From Ichthyophthirius multifiliis (Eukaryota > Ciliophora > Oligohymenophorea > Hymenostomatida): DNA of 64,000 nt. The translations under genes and the position numbers were made by a program. Position 1 is the first letter of the stretch, and each line of letters begins with the position of its first letter. Under the pieces are notes generated by a model. It had not been told where the DNA came from, ran no database searches, and saw only the letters and a list, made by a program, of their open reading frames with translations. Below are positions 23,238 to 35,405 of the stretch, piece after piece. The stretch covers positions 124,001 through 188,000 of the forward strand of contig NW_004085885.1 in NCBI RefSeq assembly GCF_000220395.1, in the 5' to 3' direction.

Positions 23238-24139
23238 AAATAATTAGAATAAATATTTTATATTTAAAAAAAGTATTTCATTTTTTTTTTTTTTATTAAA
23301 AAATATAATTTATCAAATAAATATATTTTTCTTTTATTTATAAGACCAAACATATAATTTAATAACAAGCACAATTAATTTTTTTTATTTATTTTATTAA
23401 AACTTTATTTTTTTACAATTAAAAAATATAAAACTAATAAAGTTAAACAAACAAAAATTAAAAATTAAAAGTAATAAACTTATATAAAATTTAGAAATTT
23501 AATAATAATTAATAAAAATATTTAATAATTAAATAAATTTATTAATTTTTTAATAATAAATATTAAACACTTATTACATATAAGTAAGTGTTTTTCTTTC
23601 TTAAAAAAATTCAACAAAAAAATGAAATATTGATATATAAAAAACATATTTATTATAAGAGGTCAGATAAATTAGATTAATAATAATTAGAATAAGAAAA
23701 AATGAATCCGACGAAATGCTATTTAATTAAAAAAGAATATTTAAATTATCTCAACAAATAGATTTTGTATAATTTTTTGTATTTTTAGTTTTCTTCTTTT
23801 ATTTGCATTTATTTATAATAAAAATTTAAAATTTTGGTTTTAACTTTAACCATAAAATTATAAATGCGAATTTAGTATATACTTAATAATCATAATTATT
23901 AAATATTATTTAATAATAAACATTATTATAATATTTAAATATTTTTCTCTCTCTCTTTTTTAAATCGTAATACTATAACTATTATTTCTTATAGTCTTTA
24001 TACATGAGCCTTTAATAACCTAAAAATTTCAATTTTTTTTTGATTAAATTTTACATATTTATATATAAAATATTTTATTAGCTAAGCAAAAATTATTTAT
24101 AATTTTTACTGTTTTTTTTTTATTGGCTAATTTTTTATT
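23238..24139. other. Intergenic with one weak ORF
   Basis: A 101-codon TGA-terminated frame at 23702-24007 (+) begins MNPTKCYLIKKEYLNYLNKQ, which looks coding for its first 20 residues and then becomes low-complexity. It could be a first exon of the next fragment. The rest is A/T-rich. Confidence 0.3.
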
Positions 24140-24605
24140 TATTTTTTTAATATTAAGGCTTATAACAGCTCATAGTGCACATATGTTCAATGTAATTGAT
24201 GTTATAGAAATATTTTTAATAGTAAACTATAAATTTTATAAAGCAAGAATACTAGAATTTTGTTTTTCCTTTTTTTAAGAAATTAATTATACTAATTTTA
24301 AAAATTCTTTTGATAATTTTTAAAGGATCTAACTCAATTATTAGAAGGTCTTAAATTAAAAGATCTTTATAGATTATCATTTTAATTATATAAAAAGCTT
24401 TTGTGAAAAATATTCAAGAAAGAAATAATTATGTTATATAGAATTTTTTAAAAAAATGATTTTATAGAAGAATTATTTGATAATGTAAGGTATTACAGTT
24501 TCTGAATTTCTTAATCGTTTGAAAGAAGAAGAAAAAGAAAAAAATTTTGGAATATGCTTTTGCGTTTCTAAATAAATTATAGTTGTTTAGGTACATTATC
24601 ATTGA
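24140..24605 (+). pseudogene. Frame-broken coding fragment of unknown family
   Basis: Protein-like peptides appear in alternating frames on one strand: ARILEFCFSFFQEINYTN, then DLTQLLEGLKLKDLYRLSFQ, IQERNNYVIQNFLKK, NDFIEELFDN and VSEFLNRLKEEEKEKNFG. Each looks like normal ciliate coding sequence, but TGA codons and frame changes separate them. Either a helical-repeat gene with several indels or a decaying copy. No family is recognised. Confidence 0.3.
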
Positions 24606-25696
24606 TTTTATAAGCAAAGTGAAATAAAAGATTTTAAAAGGATTTTAAAGCAGAAACATTAACATTAATTTAATTGGATAATTTGTTAAAATGCATATTT
24701 GTTAATTAAATTGACAAATTATATAGATAATATAAATAGAATATATGAAAAATAAATATGTAATAATAAAATATATATATATATATTTTTTAAAAAAATG
24801 GTTATTAAATATTGTGTATTAATAAAAAAAATCAAATGTTTAAATATAATTGATAATAAAACATTTGATATTTATATTATTTTATATAAATTAAAATATT
24901 ATTTATACTAATAAAATAAATAATATTTATTATTTAATAATTATTTAATATTTTTATTTATATATAAAATAAAAATATATTAAGTTAAAATAAAAAAATT
25001 AATTTAAAAATATAAAAAAAAAAATTAAATATATCATTTAAATAAAAAAAAATAGTATAATATAATATTAATATGTATAAAAAAAAATTAATTAAAACAA
25101 ATAATAAATTTTGAAATGTACATAAAAATATAATTATTATAAAATTTAAAAAAATGATAAAACTATTAAAAAAAAAAAAATTATTACTAAATTATATAAT
25201 AATTAAAAATAAATATAAAAAAATTCTAAAAAATTTTATGTTATAAAAATTTATTTATATAAATTAAATATTTAATTAAATATATTTAAAATAATATAAA
25301 AAAAATTTATATATATATTTTTAAAATAAATAAAAATAATAAAATGGATAATTTAAAAAATATATTATTATACAAAATCAATAAAATATATATTTAAATA
25401 AATATAAATATTAATATAAAATAAATAATATAAAAAATAGAAAATAAAATATAAATAATATTAATTTATAAAAAATAATATGTATAAAAATAAAAATATT
25501 TAAATTTATAAAAAAAAAAAAAAATTATTTATATTTATATTTATATAAATTAATTCATTTTTATTATTTAAATATAATTTATTATATTTATTAAATATTA
25601 ATAAAATTACATTATATTTATTTATATTATATATATTAATTTTTTTTTTTAAATATTAATATTTTTTAATATAATATAAATATTTAAATATATTTA
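24606..25696. other. Nearly pure A/T desert
   Basis: From about 24760 to 25690 G and C are very rare, with long A- and T-rich words and no open frame of coding character. No function can be read from it. It ends right at the 3' end of the minus-strand gene that follows. Confidence 0.6.
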
Positions 25697-27767
25697 TCAA
25701 TCTGCTGAAACTTCTTTATTATATTAATCTTTAAAAACATCAACTATTCTTAATACAAATTCTCTCCAATTTTAAGGCTTAAAAGATATTAAATGTTCTT
25801 TTAATTAGTTAAGTTTTTCATCTAAAGCTTCAATTCTTCCATCTAAATAACAATCTTTAGGTTTAGCAATAGATCTAAATTTATGTTTTTATACTGCTTC
25901 TGGATAATTCCATAATTCAGGAGGTCTTACAAATTTAACATTATAGTCTGAATTGTCATAAATATTTAACTCATAAAGCTTTTCTTTAGCCTCTTTTATG
26001 GCAGGATCATTTCTATTTTTATCAGGGGTAAAACCATAGCAAATTATTGTATCTTCAATGTCCTGTTAAACTGCCGGATTAATATTTCTTAAATCCTCCA
26101 CACAAGATTCAAATAATGCTTTTTTTTCTTCTGAAACAAAATTTTCGAGTAAAAAATATCTACCAAACTATTCCATTTCATACATTTCAACAGGATCATT
26201 CACTGGATCTTCAATTTCTTCACAAAATTAAATTAAGTTATTTATTTGTAGGAGATTTTATATTAGTTTTCGCCATAAGTGAATTTTGCATGATTTTAAA
26301 TATGAAAGCTAAGTAGATGTATGATTGTAAGCATACTATCGTTTAATGTACTATCTAAATACTTAAGTCATTAATTTTGAATATTCTTTTCTAAATTGCA
26401 GATTCTTCTTTTTTTTAATTTATTATTTCTATTCTTTTTTGACTCTCATTATTTTTTTCTTCGTTTTCTTTTTTTTTATCTTTCCAATTTCTCATGTACT
26501 ATATTATCTTGAAAACGATTAATTTTGGTATTGAACCCGATATTGTACGTTCGTCTTTATTTAAGAGATTATGTGATAAATATTCATTTGCATTTTTTAT
26601 TATTTCTACTACTTTATACATAAAGTTAAAGAGTTCACGGCGGATCGGTACACCTATTAATCTTTCAGCTATTAATTCAGCATTTAATAATTTGATGGTT
26701 TCTTCTAATAATTCTTCGTTTGAATTTAATGGAATTCGCCAATAATTTATTCCGTTTGCGTACAGTTTCCATAATATTTTTTGGATTTGTAGAAAACTAT
26801 CATTTAATGGCTATTTTTGTTTAATAATTTTTTGTTTTTGAATTTTTTTTTTACTTTAATATATAGTTTTTCACAAGGATTTTCATTCCAACCTTTATAT
26901 GATAATTTATAAAATAATTTTTTCAGATTTGGAGTTGGGATTGGTTTAGGAGTTTTGTTTTCTTACGAAAATATACGGACTACTTCTTGTAAGGCTGCAC
27001 AGTATTTTTCTACAATTGCTTTTAATTTGAAAGAGCGAATCTTATATTTATTTATTTAAAAAAAAAATAAAAAAATAATTACTTCTTTATCTAATTCATT
27101 TTTATATTTTAAATTAAATAAAACTAGTTATGAATTTATTTATATAAGATTTGAAAGAGGTTCTAATACTTTAAACATTATAGGTTCATAAATTTCCTTA
27201 TGTCCAGATTTGCAGTGTTTATTGAAATATTTAAAAAACTCTTGAATAGTTTTTTGTAAGTTTTTTTTACTATTAAATACGTTTATGCATTAAAAGTTGT
27301 CGAATCTTCCAAATCCTCTATGTTTATTAATTATTTAATTAATAAAATTATTATTATAAATTAAAAATAATAAAATATACCTATTGCTTTTGTAATTGAA
27401 CAATATTTATGCCTTAATGTCCAAGCATCATCTGCATACTATTTAGGGGCAGCTGCTCTGATTCCATCTATATAGATGTAAATTTTTTCTCCTTCTTTAT
27501 CATCTCTAGCGAAAAAAAAGAACGGATATATTCGTGTTTTAGTTCTTTAATTTTTCCTGTTTTAATTTTTAATAATGTGAAAAAACTCATAAGCTCATCA
27601 AAAAATGGTTACCAGGGACCATTTATATCAACGGTTGTTTCAGTAACTCGATCGTATTTTTTGAAATGATAGTTTAACTCTTCCCATTTCTTGTATTCGT
27701 CAGTTTATAAGTATTATTCAAATTATTATTGTTAAAGTTCTGGGTCAATTTTCTTTTTAGGAGGCAT
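25697..27767 (-). CDS. Conserved-looking protein of unknown function (MPPKKK start)
   Basis: Begins MPPKKKIDPELQQQQ, a basic start often seen in axonemal proteins. G+C and codon quality are clearly higher than the flanks. Well-formed segments include TTVDINGPWQPFFDELMSFF, DGIRAAAPKQYADDAWTLRH, IGFGRFDNFQCINVF, SYKGWNENPCEKLYIKVK, LIGVPIRRELFNFMYKVVE, and the end KPQNWREFVLRIVDVFKDQ..KEVSAD before TGA. Introns fit at 27316-27380 (65 bp) and 27041-27082 (42 bp, phase 0). At least three one-base shifts at homopolymers are needed: near 27515 (T8/A8 in FFFARDD), near 26800, and near 26225 (LILCEEIEDPV). I do not recognise the family. A ciliary role is only a guess from the N-terminus. Confidence 0.65.
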
Positions 27768-28202
27768 TTTTTATTGAATATTATTTTATTTTTTGGGTAA
27801 AGGCTTATTTTTATTAATATATTTATTTTTTTATTTATTAATTAATTTTTTTATTTATTTTTTATTTATAGTGTTTATGCCTATTTTTTAATTATTTTTA
27901 CATTTTATTTATATTTTTATTTTTTATAAAAAAAAAAAAAATTAAAATATTTATTTTAATTATAATTAGAAAACATATACTGAATTGTTTTCATTATATG
28001 TAAACATATGTATAATTAATTATATAATAATTATATTTTATAAAATAAATATATAATATTTATAGAAAATTTTTATTTAGTTTTATAAATTTGAAAAAAT
28101 CAATAAGCTATTTAAACAATATAAATTTTCAAAAGAAAAAAATAATAAGAAAAATAATTAAAATACATATTATTTATATAAATACATATAAATCATAATA
28201 AA
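27768..28202. other. Intergenic, divergent starts
   Basis: A/T-rich promoter region between the MPPKKK gene (-) and the TTLL gene (+). No motif recognised. Confidence 0.4.
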
Positions 28203-31174
28203 ATGTAATCAATAATATAAAATTAACAATAAAAATATTAGATATAATTTTCTAATCGAAATATTCTACCATCAATATAAAACAGTAATTAAAAAAAATG
28301 AAATTATTATAATAATTAAAAAAGTTAAGTAAAGTTCATTTGAGACTAATTAAATTTAATAGAATTAAGAATTAATAACATAAAGTTAAAATTGTAGACA
28401 TTAATATAATTATAATAAATAAAAAACCTTAAAAGTAAAATAACATATTATTTAATTTGAAAAAGAATAACAAATAAATTTATTTGAAGTAATAAAACAA
28501 TTAAAATCATAGAAAAAAAGCTTATCTCTATAAAAATTTTAAAACTAATAATAGCAAATCTTATAATTAAATAAATCAGAAAGTGATATAAATTTAAAAA
28601 AAAAATATTTTATAAGCAAGCAATAAAAAAGTGAGAATAAAATTAAAAATAATCACTGCCTTATAAATGATAATTACTATAAAGACTCAATATAAAAATA
28701 ACATGAAAATTATTTAAATAAATCAGATTCGAACATTTTAATAAATACTCCACAAAATGAAAGCCTTATAATTTCTAATGAATATTAACCCTAAATTTAA
28801 AAAAATATTATATAACCAGAATAATGTTCCAATATAACATTGGTTCCTTGGGTTTAATAAAATAATTTAAATAATAATGAAGATATATTAAAAACAAATA
28901 AAAAAATAATACATAATACTTATAAAAGAAATAATAATATATCATAATAATCATAAAAATCTATTATTAAATCTTAATCTTAAATAAAAAAATTAATCAA
29001 AATAATCAAAATCAAAACAATGAGGTTAAGAATCAATTTTAAATAAAGAAAATTTAATAATGTTCATATTAATATTAATTAAATTTATTTCAAAGAATTA
29101 ACTAATAAAAACGCTTTTAAGCTGAATTATAATCTTTTTTTTACAAAATAATAAGGAAATTCCTTTACAAAATTAATAATAATATAAAATTAAGTTGAAA
29201 AAAAAGAAAAATATAAAAACAAAAACCTTAAATAATAATTAATTTTGCTAATATATATAATATTAAAATTAAAACTAATAAAATATATAATTAGACCTTT
29301 AAAACATAGTTTTAAAGTAAAATAGTTAATAATTATAACCATAATAAATAAAAGTATAAAATTAATATTTAGATTAATCTATTCCTTAATAATAAAATAT
29401 ATCACAATAAGATTAACTTTAATAACACACGAAATTCTAAAATAAAAACAATTCTTAATAAGAATAAGAATAATTATAAATATAACATAATAATAATTTA
29501 TCAATTAATATAATTTCTATTAAAAATAACTAAATATAAAGCCAGTATTTAGCAAATCATAAAAAGAAATTAAAATTATAAGACCCAGAAGAAAAATAGT
29601 AAATAATTCATTAATCCGTTCAAACGCACTATAGCATTCCGCAATATAAATACTATATAAAAGGTGGTAATAACTCTGAATTAATAGTTCGTGTTTTGCA
29701 AAAACGTGAATACTGGAGTGCCTATAATCCTGAAAACAAAATCGAGAATTATAACTTTCGCTGGAGTCAAACCATAACAGGTATAAAATTCGAAAAACTA
29801 ACTCTAAACAATAATCTGCGTATAAAATAATGCGTAAATCATTTCGAAAACCATAAAGAAATAAGCCAAAAAGATAATATGGTAAAAAACCTAAAACTTT
29901 ATTGTGAAACAAGTAAGATTTTTTTATTCAATATAACTCCAATAACATTCACAATTGATTTAAGCGATGATGCCTGTGTTCTTCATTTGACTTAATTCGC
30001 AAGTTATTTTTATAAATTAAATCCAAATAAACCTAAAAGTAATACTTAGAAATTAATAAAGGAACTAATAAATAATTTGAAATCAATTTATTATTCAGTA
30101 AACTCTGATTATAAAAAGTTAAAAAGTAACTTTTTTTCAAAACCTAAAATGCATAATTCTTTTATTGATTGCTTGTAGGAAAATAACTATATTTGGTTAC
30201 TTAAACCTACTGTTTATAATAGGGGAAGAGGTATTGAGCTTTTTAATAATCTTGATTAGTTTTAGAAATTTATTAAAGAATACTCAGATGGGATTTTCGA
30301 TAAAAATTTACTTCTGTAAAATCATATTAATAAAAATAATTAAAATAATATTAACAGTAGTAATAATAATTAAAATAATTATAGCAATAATAACAATAAT
30401 TAAAAAGATAATTAAAATAATAATATTTAATAAAATAATAACGAAGTTTAAATAGATAATAATAAATCTTTTAAATCTTATTAGTTACTCAAGTCTTCTA
30501 CTTTTGTTATTTAGAAATATATAGAAAAACCTTTACTTATTTTTGGAAGAAAGTTTGATATTAGGATTTTTGTGTTTGTCAATTATAATATGGATTGTTA
30601 TATTTATAAATGTGGATATATAAGAACAGCTAGTTAGTTATTTAAAATTGGAGATTTTTAAAATTAATTTATCCATTTAACTAATAATGCGGTTTAAAAA
30701 TATGCCTAAAACTATGGATAGTTTGAAGATGGAAATATTCTTTCATTGGAATAATTACAAAGTTAAATGAATTAGTATCCAGCCTTTGATTTTTATGGAA
30801 AAATTTGGCCAAAAATAAAGGATATTTGTTTAATGACATTATAAAGTGTAAAAAAAAAAATTAATTCGGATGATAGAAAACATTGTTTTGAATTATTTGG
30901 GTATGATTTCTTTATTGATGAGGATTTTAAAGTATGGCTTATTGAAATTAATTCAAATCCATGTTTAGAAGAATCAAATTTCTATCTATCATAACTTATG
31001 CCTAGGATGATTGATGACATGTTCAAGATATCTTTAGATTAACTTTTTACTAAACCTAATGGGTATGCTAATAAAATTTAGTAGAAATTTACTATTGATG
31101 GATAGAATGATGATGAAAATTTATGGCAGTTTATGATTAATCTATCTTTAAATAATAATAACAAATAAAATTGA
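28203..31174 (+). CDS. Tubulin tyrosine ligase-like (TTLL) enzyme
   Basis: TTLL enzymes ligate Glu, Gly or Tyr to tubulin using an ATP-grasp fold; in ciliates they modify axonemal and cortical microtubules. The C-terminal catalytic half is in one clean frame from about 29480 to the stop. It has [20 protein letters not shown] (ATP/Mg loop), an Asn/Gln-rich insert of about 45 residues, [20 protein letters not shown] (IQKYI..P and RKFDIR), HLTNNAVQKYAQNYGQFEDG, and the ATP-grasp end [20 protein letters not shown] followed by INSNPCLE. All catalytic landmarks look intact. The N-terminal ~400 codons are Asn/Gln/Lys-rich and disordered, starting MQSIIQNQQQK. They need shifts at A runs near 28297 and in 29000-29450. 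Which TTLL subclass it belongs to cannot be decided here. Confidence 0.93.
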
Positions 31175-31372
31175 TAATTTATTATAAATAATAATAATAG
31201 TAGTTAAAAGTATTTTTTTTTTTTTTTTTTTTATAATTTAAATCACTTATTTTTGTATATGATTCATATATTTTTTTTTTTTATCTAATTTTTTAAGATT
31301 AATAAATTTTAATATTTTTTTTAATACATTTAAATATTACACTAACTTTAAATTATCTTATTTTTTAAAAAA
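31175..31372. other. Short intergenic with T runs
   Basis: Holds a long T run at about 31217-31232 and further T tracts. Presumably the TTLL 3' end and the promoter of the next gene. Confidence 0.4.
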
Positions 31373-32930
31373 ATGTTCAGACAAATAATATAAAATTAAA
31401 AAGAAAATAAATATAATTTAATTCATAAAAGACAGGTAAAAAAGTTAATTATAAAATTTAATTATAATAAATGGAATTTTTTAAAAGAAATCATAATATA
31501 ATTAACATAATGTTACTTAATAAAGGATTTCAGTACTAAATGAAAGTAAGAATTTTCATAACAATATTAATTCAGCAAAAGATATCTAATTATAAAATTC
31601 GCCAAATAGTATTAAAATTAATTAATCAAATTTTTTCTTATAATTTTAAACAAAAAAATAAATAAAACATAAGTAGGAAATATATTTAAAAATAAACAAT
31701 AGTAACAACATTAAGAAAAATATGAATAAATAAAATAGGATTAATAATAAACGAAAAATATAAATAAAGAAAATAACAGTTAATCAAGTTCAAACTTATC
31801 TTAGTTGTCAATAGATAATAAATAAAAATTTTAAATTATTTTTAATTATAAATTATAATAATATTATTTGCTAAATATTCATTATATAGTCAAAATATAG
31901 AAATACTTTAAATAAATTTAATAAAAAAAGTTGGAACACAGCAAATAATATTAAATGGATATAATAAATAAAAAAAGCTAAATAAAAATCTTGGAAACAT
32001 ATTATTCTTAACTAAAAAATAGAATCGAATAAATGAAATTGCATTTGTAAAATAAAAAAATGTAATTTAATTAAAAATAAAAGGAAAAAATAATAAGAAG
32101 AAGAATAAATATATTAAAAAAGTTAACTTAAAGAAATTAATGATAAATATATTTAATTTATAGAAAAAATAGTATAAGATAAAAAACAGCTAAATAAAGT
32201 ATGTGAATCTTTAACAATTTAAAATAGAAAACTCTAAGATTAAGTAGAATAGCTTCTATAAGAAAAAGAATAATAGCAATAAGAAAAGGAATGTTCTTTT
32301 TAATAAAACTATTAAACAAAAAATTAAGATAATAAAGAATTAATTATTTAATTGATTTAATTAATTTAAAAACTTGATTAATAAAAAAATTTAAATGAAT
32401 AATTAAAAATAAAAATAATATAATAAGAATAAAAAAAAAAACCTAAAAAAAAAGAAAAAAATATATTTAAAACTGAAAATAATTAATAAGTTTATTTTGA
32501 ATATTAAAATTTAGATTTTTTTTAAGATTAGTAATATAATAAAGATTCTATTATTACATTTTATAAAAAAAAAAAAAAAAATAAAATCAATAATTCATTT
32601 TAAAATGAAAGTAAATAGAAAAATAATAATTAAAAAATAGAAAAATTGTAATAAATTATTAAATAATTAGAAGAAGATAAAATATAAGGTTATAAAATAA
32701 ATAAATATATATATATATATATATTTATTTATATATATATATATTATCTTTTTTTTAAAATTTATTTTATTTTCAGGCTTAAATTTCATATAAAAATTTA
32801 AAAATTAATAATAAATATTAAACTAAAAATACGAAAGTTAAATATAAAACTTAAAATAATAATAAAACGATTATTTTGTTTAAATTTAATAAAATATGTA
32901 AAATTCAAATTATAAAAAAGTAAACAAATA
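31373..32930 (+). CDS. Coiled-coil protein, unknown family, 3' end unresolved
   Basis: Starts MFRQIIQNQKENKYNLIHK. A 52-bp intron (31436-31487) leads into a Ser/Asn/Gln-rich part (INKENNSQSSSNLSQLSIDN). After a probable A/T-rich intron near 31840-31900 comes an extended coiled coil: QKSQLKEINDKYIQFIEKIV, LNKVCESLTIQNRKLQDQVE, QLLQEKEQQQQEKECSF, ELIIQLIQLIQKLDQQKN. Later IEKLQQIIKQLEEDKIQ precedes a (TA)n-containing intron (about 32690-32775) with acceptor TTTTCAG and one more basic exon. A homopolymer frame shift near 31655 is likely. No TGA clearly ends the last exon, so the end coordinate is approximate. Probably a filament or scaffold protein; no specific family is recognised. Confidence 0.5.
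32703..32745. repeat. TA-rich microsatellite in a predicted intron
   Basis: Two TA runs (about 32705-32723 and 32732-32743) separated by TTATTTA, inside the last predicted intron of the coiled-coil gene. Confidence 0.7.
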
Positions 32931-33157
32931 TTTTTATTTTTATTTTTTTACTACATTTATAATTTTTATTAAAGGATTAAAGTATTTTTCAATTATAATA
33001 AATTATTGAAAATTTTAAATTGTAAATTAATTATAATATTATTTGAATTATTTTATTTTAAAATAAAATGTTTAAATTTTTTATTCTTCTAAATTTTAAA
33101 TTTTAAATACAAAATATTAATTAATTTCATTACATTTATTTATTTTAATACTGCTAT

Positions 33158-34463
33158 TCAATTTTTCATATTAAAATTATATTTAATTTAATTAAATTAT
33201 TTTATTTGATTATAAAGTTAATGATTTTATTCATCATCACAAACAGAAGTATCTGTAAATTATAAATTTAAATCATTTTTATTATTTATTATGTCAAAAT
33301 TATTTACATAGTTTAAATTATTTATATAATTAAAAATATCTTAATATTTTAAATTATCAACATAATCTAAATTATCATCATGTTCTTAAATAATACTATC
33401 TTTTATATTATTATAATAACTATCTTCTGAATAAAATTTTTATATTTCTTATTTTTTTTCGTCTTTTTAGCTTAAGTTTTGAATATTTTATTACTTTTCA
33501 TCATTTTCTTAATTATTATAGATTTATTCTTAATTTTCTATTATATTTTAATTACTTACTTAAATTTATTATTATTATTCTATAACTTTTTAAGTTTTTA
33601 CTTATTAAATTTAATTTATATTCATAATACTATTTAATTAATTTAAGATTGTATTATTCTAAAAAAAAATATAAAATAAAAAAAATATATATCTTAAAAA
33701 CCCATTCATATTTATAATCAGATAAAGGAAAATTCATCTTCTATGGTAATTACTTAAATATTTTTTTCCAATAATCATAATCAGGAATATCTAATACACT
33801 TAAAGATTTTACATAATTCATATAATTAATGAATTCTTAAGGAATATTATAATTTGATAAAATTTCTGGTATAAAGTTAAGTTTTAATTCTTCATAATAT
33901 TTCAGCTTTTCATCTTTTGAAGTTATATTTTTTTTAGTAAAAAGTTATCCATTTCTAAAAATATAAATAAATATATATCCTAATGATTCCAAGTCATCTT
34001 TTCTTGAAGCAGCTTATATTATTTTTAATTAAAAATAAAATAAATATTTTTACAAATTCCTAAATGAGTGTTTATACTAGAAAACTTATTACAGAAAACC
34101 CTGCTTAAAACTTTATCATTTTCAGAGTATTTTTAAATATTTCCATTTTTATTTTTATATTTTTACGAGTACTTGAAATCTATTATATATAATTATTAAC
34201 TTTTTAAATCTGAATCAGTTATTATTTTTCTAGGTTTTAAATTTCTGTGAACAATATTTTAATTATGTATTTCTTCTAAACTATTTAACTAAAATTATAT
34301 CTTTAAAAATCATTTATTTATTATTACCATATTAACAGCTAATAAACATATTGAACCTAATTTCAGTTTATATTACATTAATTGTAAAATCATTTTTAAA
34401 CTGGGACCGTATTATTTTGTAACTCTGATATAAAAAATATATGTAAATATATTAATAATATAA

Positions 34464-34497
<34 letters not shown>

Positions 34498-35066
34498 TAA
34501 ATATATATATTAATATTATATAATATATATTTATATATATATTTAATATCTATATATTTATTTTTATCTTTTTTACTTTACAAAATAAGTTTGTCCGTTT
34601 ATTTTTTCTTCTCCACTATAAAGTATTTATGGTATACATTATGCTTTTTTTATTTTAATGTATATATTTTATTTTTTTATTTGCATTTTTTTTTCAAAAA
34701 AATTATTAAATATTTACTGTTTTTTAATAATTTCATATTTTTATATTCATTTTAAAAGTGTTCTTAATATTAATTACTCTAGTTTTTAATTATTTATGAT
34801 TATTTTTTTTATTTATATAATTATTTTACCATTCTTATCATAGCATATTGTTTATTTGTTTTATCATATCCTTGATAATATTTAATTTTTTTTTTTTTTA
34901 AAAAAATACCCTTATATGTATTGTTAAATTATCCTTTATATAGACAACTTTACACTATGTAAGTATTATTTATTATTATTTAACTTTTTTTTATTTCTTT
35001 TAAGCTTCGCGAAATACAAGCTGTTGTTCCAGTTTAATTATCTAATGTATTATTTGAGGAAATCAT
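33158..35066 (-). CDS. CK1-type pseudokinase
   Basis: The fold order of casein kinase 1 is clear: MISSNNTLDN, a glycine-loop equivalent (LYKGQFNNTYKG), CIPQILYSGEEKINGQTYFV, VTKQYGPSLKMILQLMQYKL (CK1 GPSLEDLF region), EIHNQNIVHRNLKP, LYIIDFKYSQKY, SSINTHLGI and SRKDDLESLGYIFIYIFRNG (CK1 SRRDDLESLGY). But catalytic residues are missing. VAIK Lys is Arg (34833-34835, AMIRM), the HRD Asp is Asn (34241-34249), the KPEN Asn is Lys (NLKPRK), DFG is DFK (34172-34180), and the glycine loop is degenerate. The non-catalytic fold is otherwise kept, so it is probably a live gene with a scaffolding role. It has several introns, one TA-rich (about 34430-34575). The tail is acidic/Asn-rich with ending ...NFNMKN before TGA. 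Confidence 0.85.
34458..34483. repeat. TA microsatellite in a predicted CK1-like intron
   Basis: TA run inside the long intron that separates the TYFVK and VTKQYGPSL exons. Confidence 0.7.
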
Positions 35067-35405
35067 ATAATATAATTTTTAAATATTATTTATTTATTTT
35101 TTAAAATTATATTTCTTTTATATTGTTTTATATTAATTTTTTAAATTAAATAAAGAATTCGAATAAATAATTTATTATCCATAAATTAATTAGTTTATGT
35201 AAAATATATTTTAGATATATATAGTATAAAATGATTTCAAAATTTTTAAAAAATCTTTATATAATTCGTTTATTTTTATATATATATAAACATATATATT
35301 AAATATATTACCTATATAAAAAATAAATTAATTAAAAAAACAAATGGTTTTTTTTTTATAAAAAATAATTATTCATAAACAAAATATTTAAATTTGAATA
35401 AAAAA
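35067..35405. other. Intergenic A/T-rich
   Basis: Upstream of the CK1-type gene and downstream of the NEK gene, both on the minus strand. No signal recognised. Confidence 0.4.

Noticed and set aside
29520-29912. Minus-strand 130-aa ORF
   Set aside because: Antisense of the TTLL coding sequence; the plus strand carries the conserved TTLL motifs.
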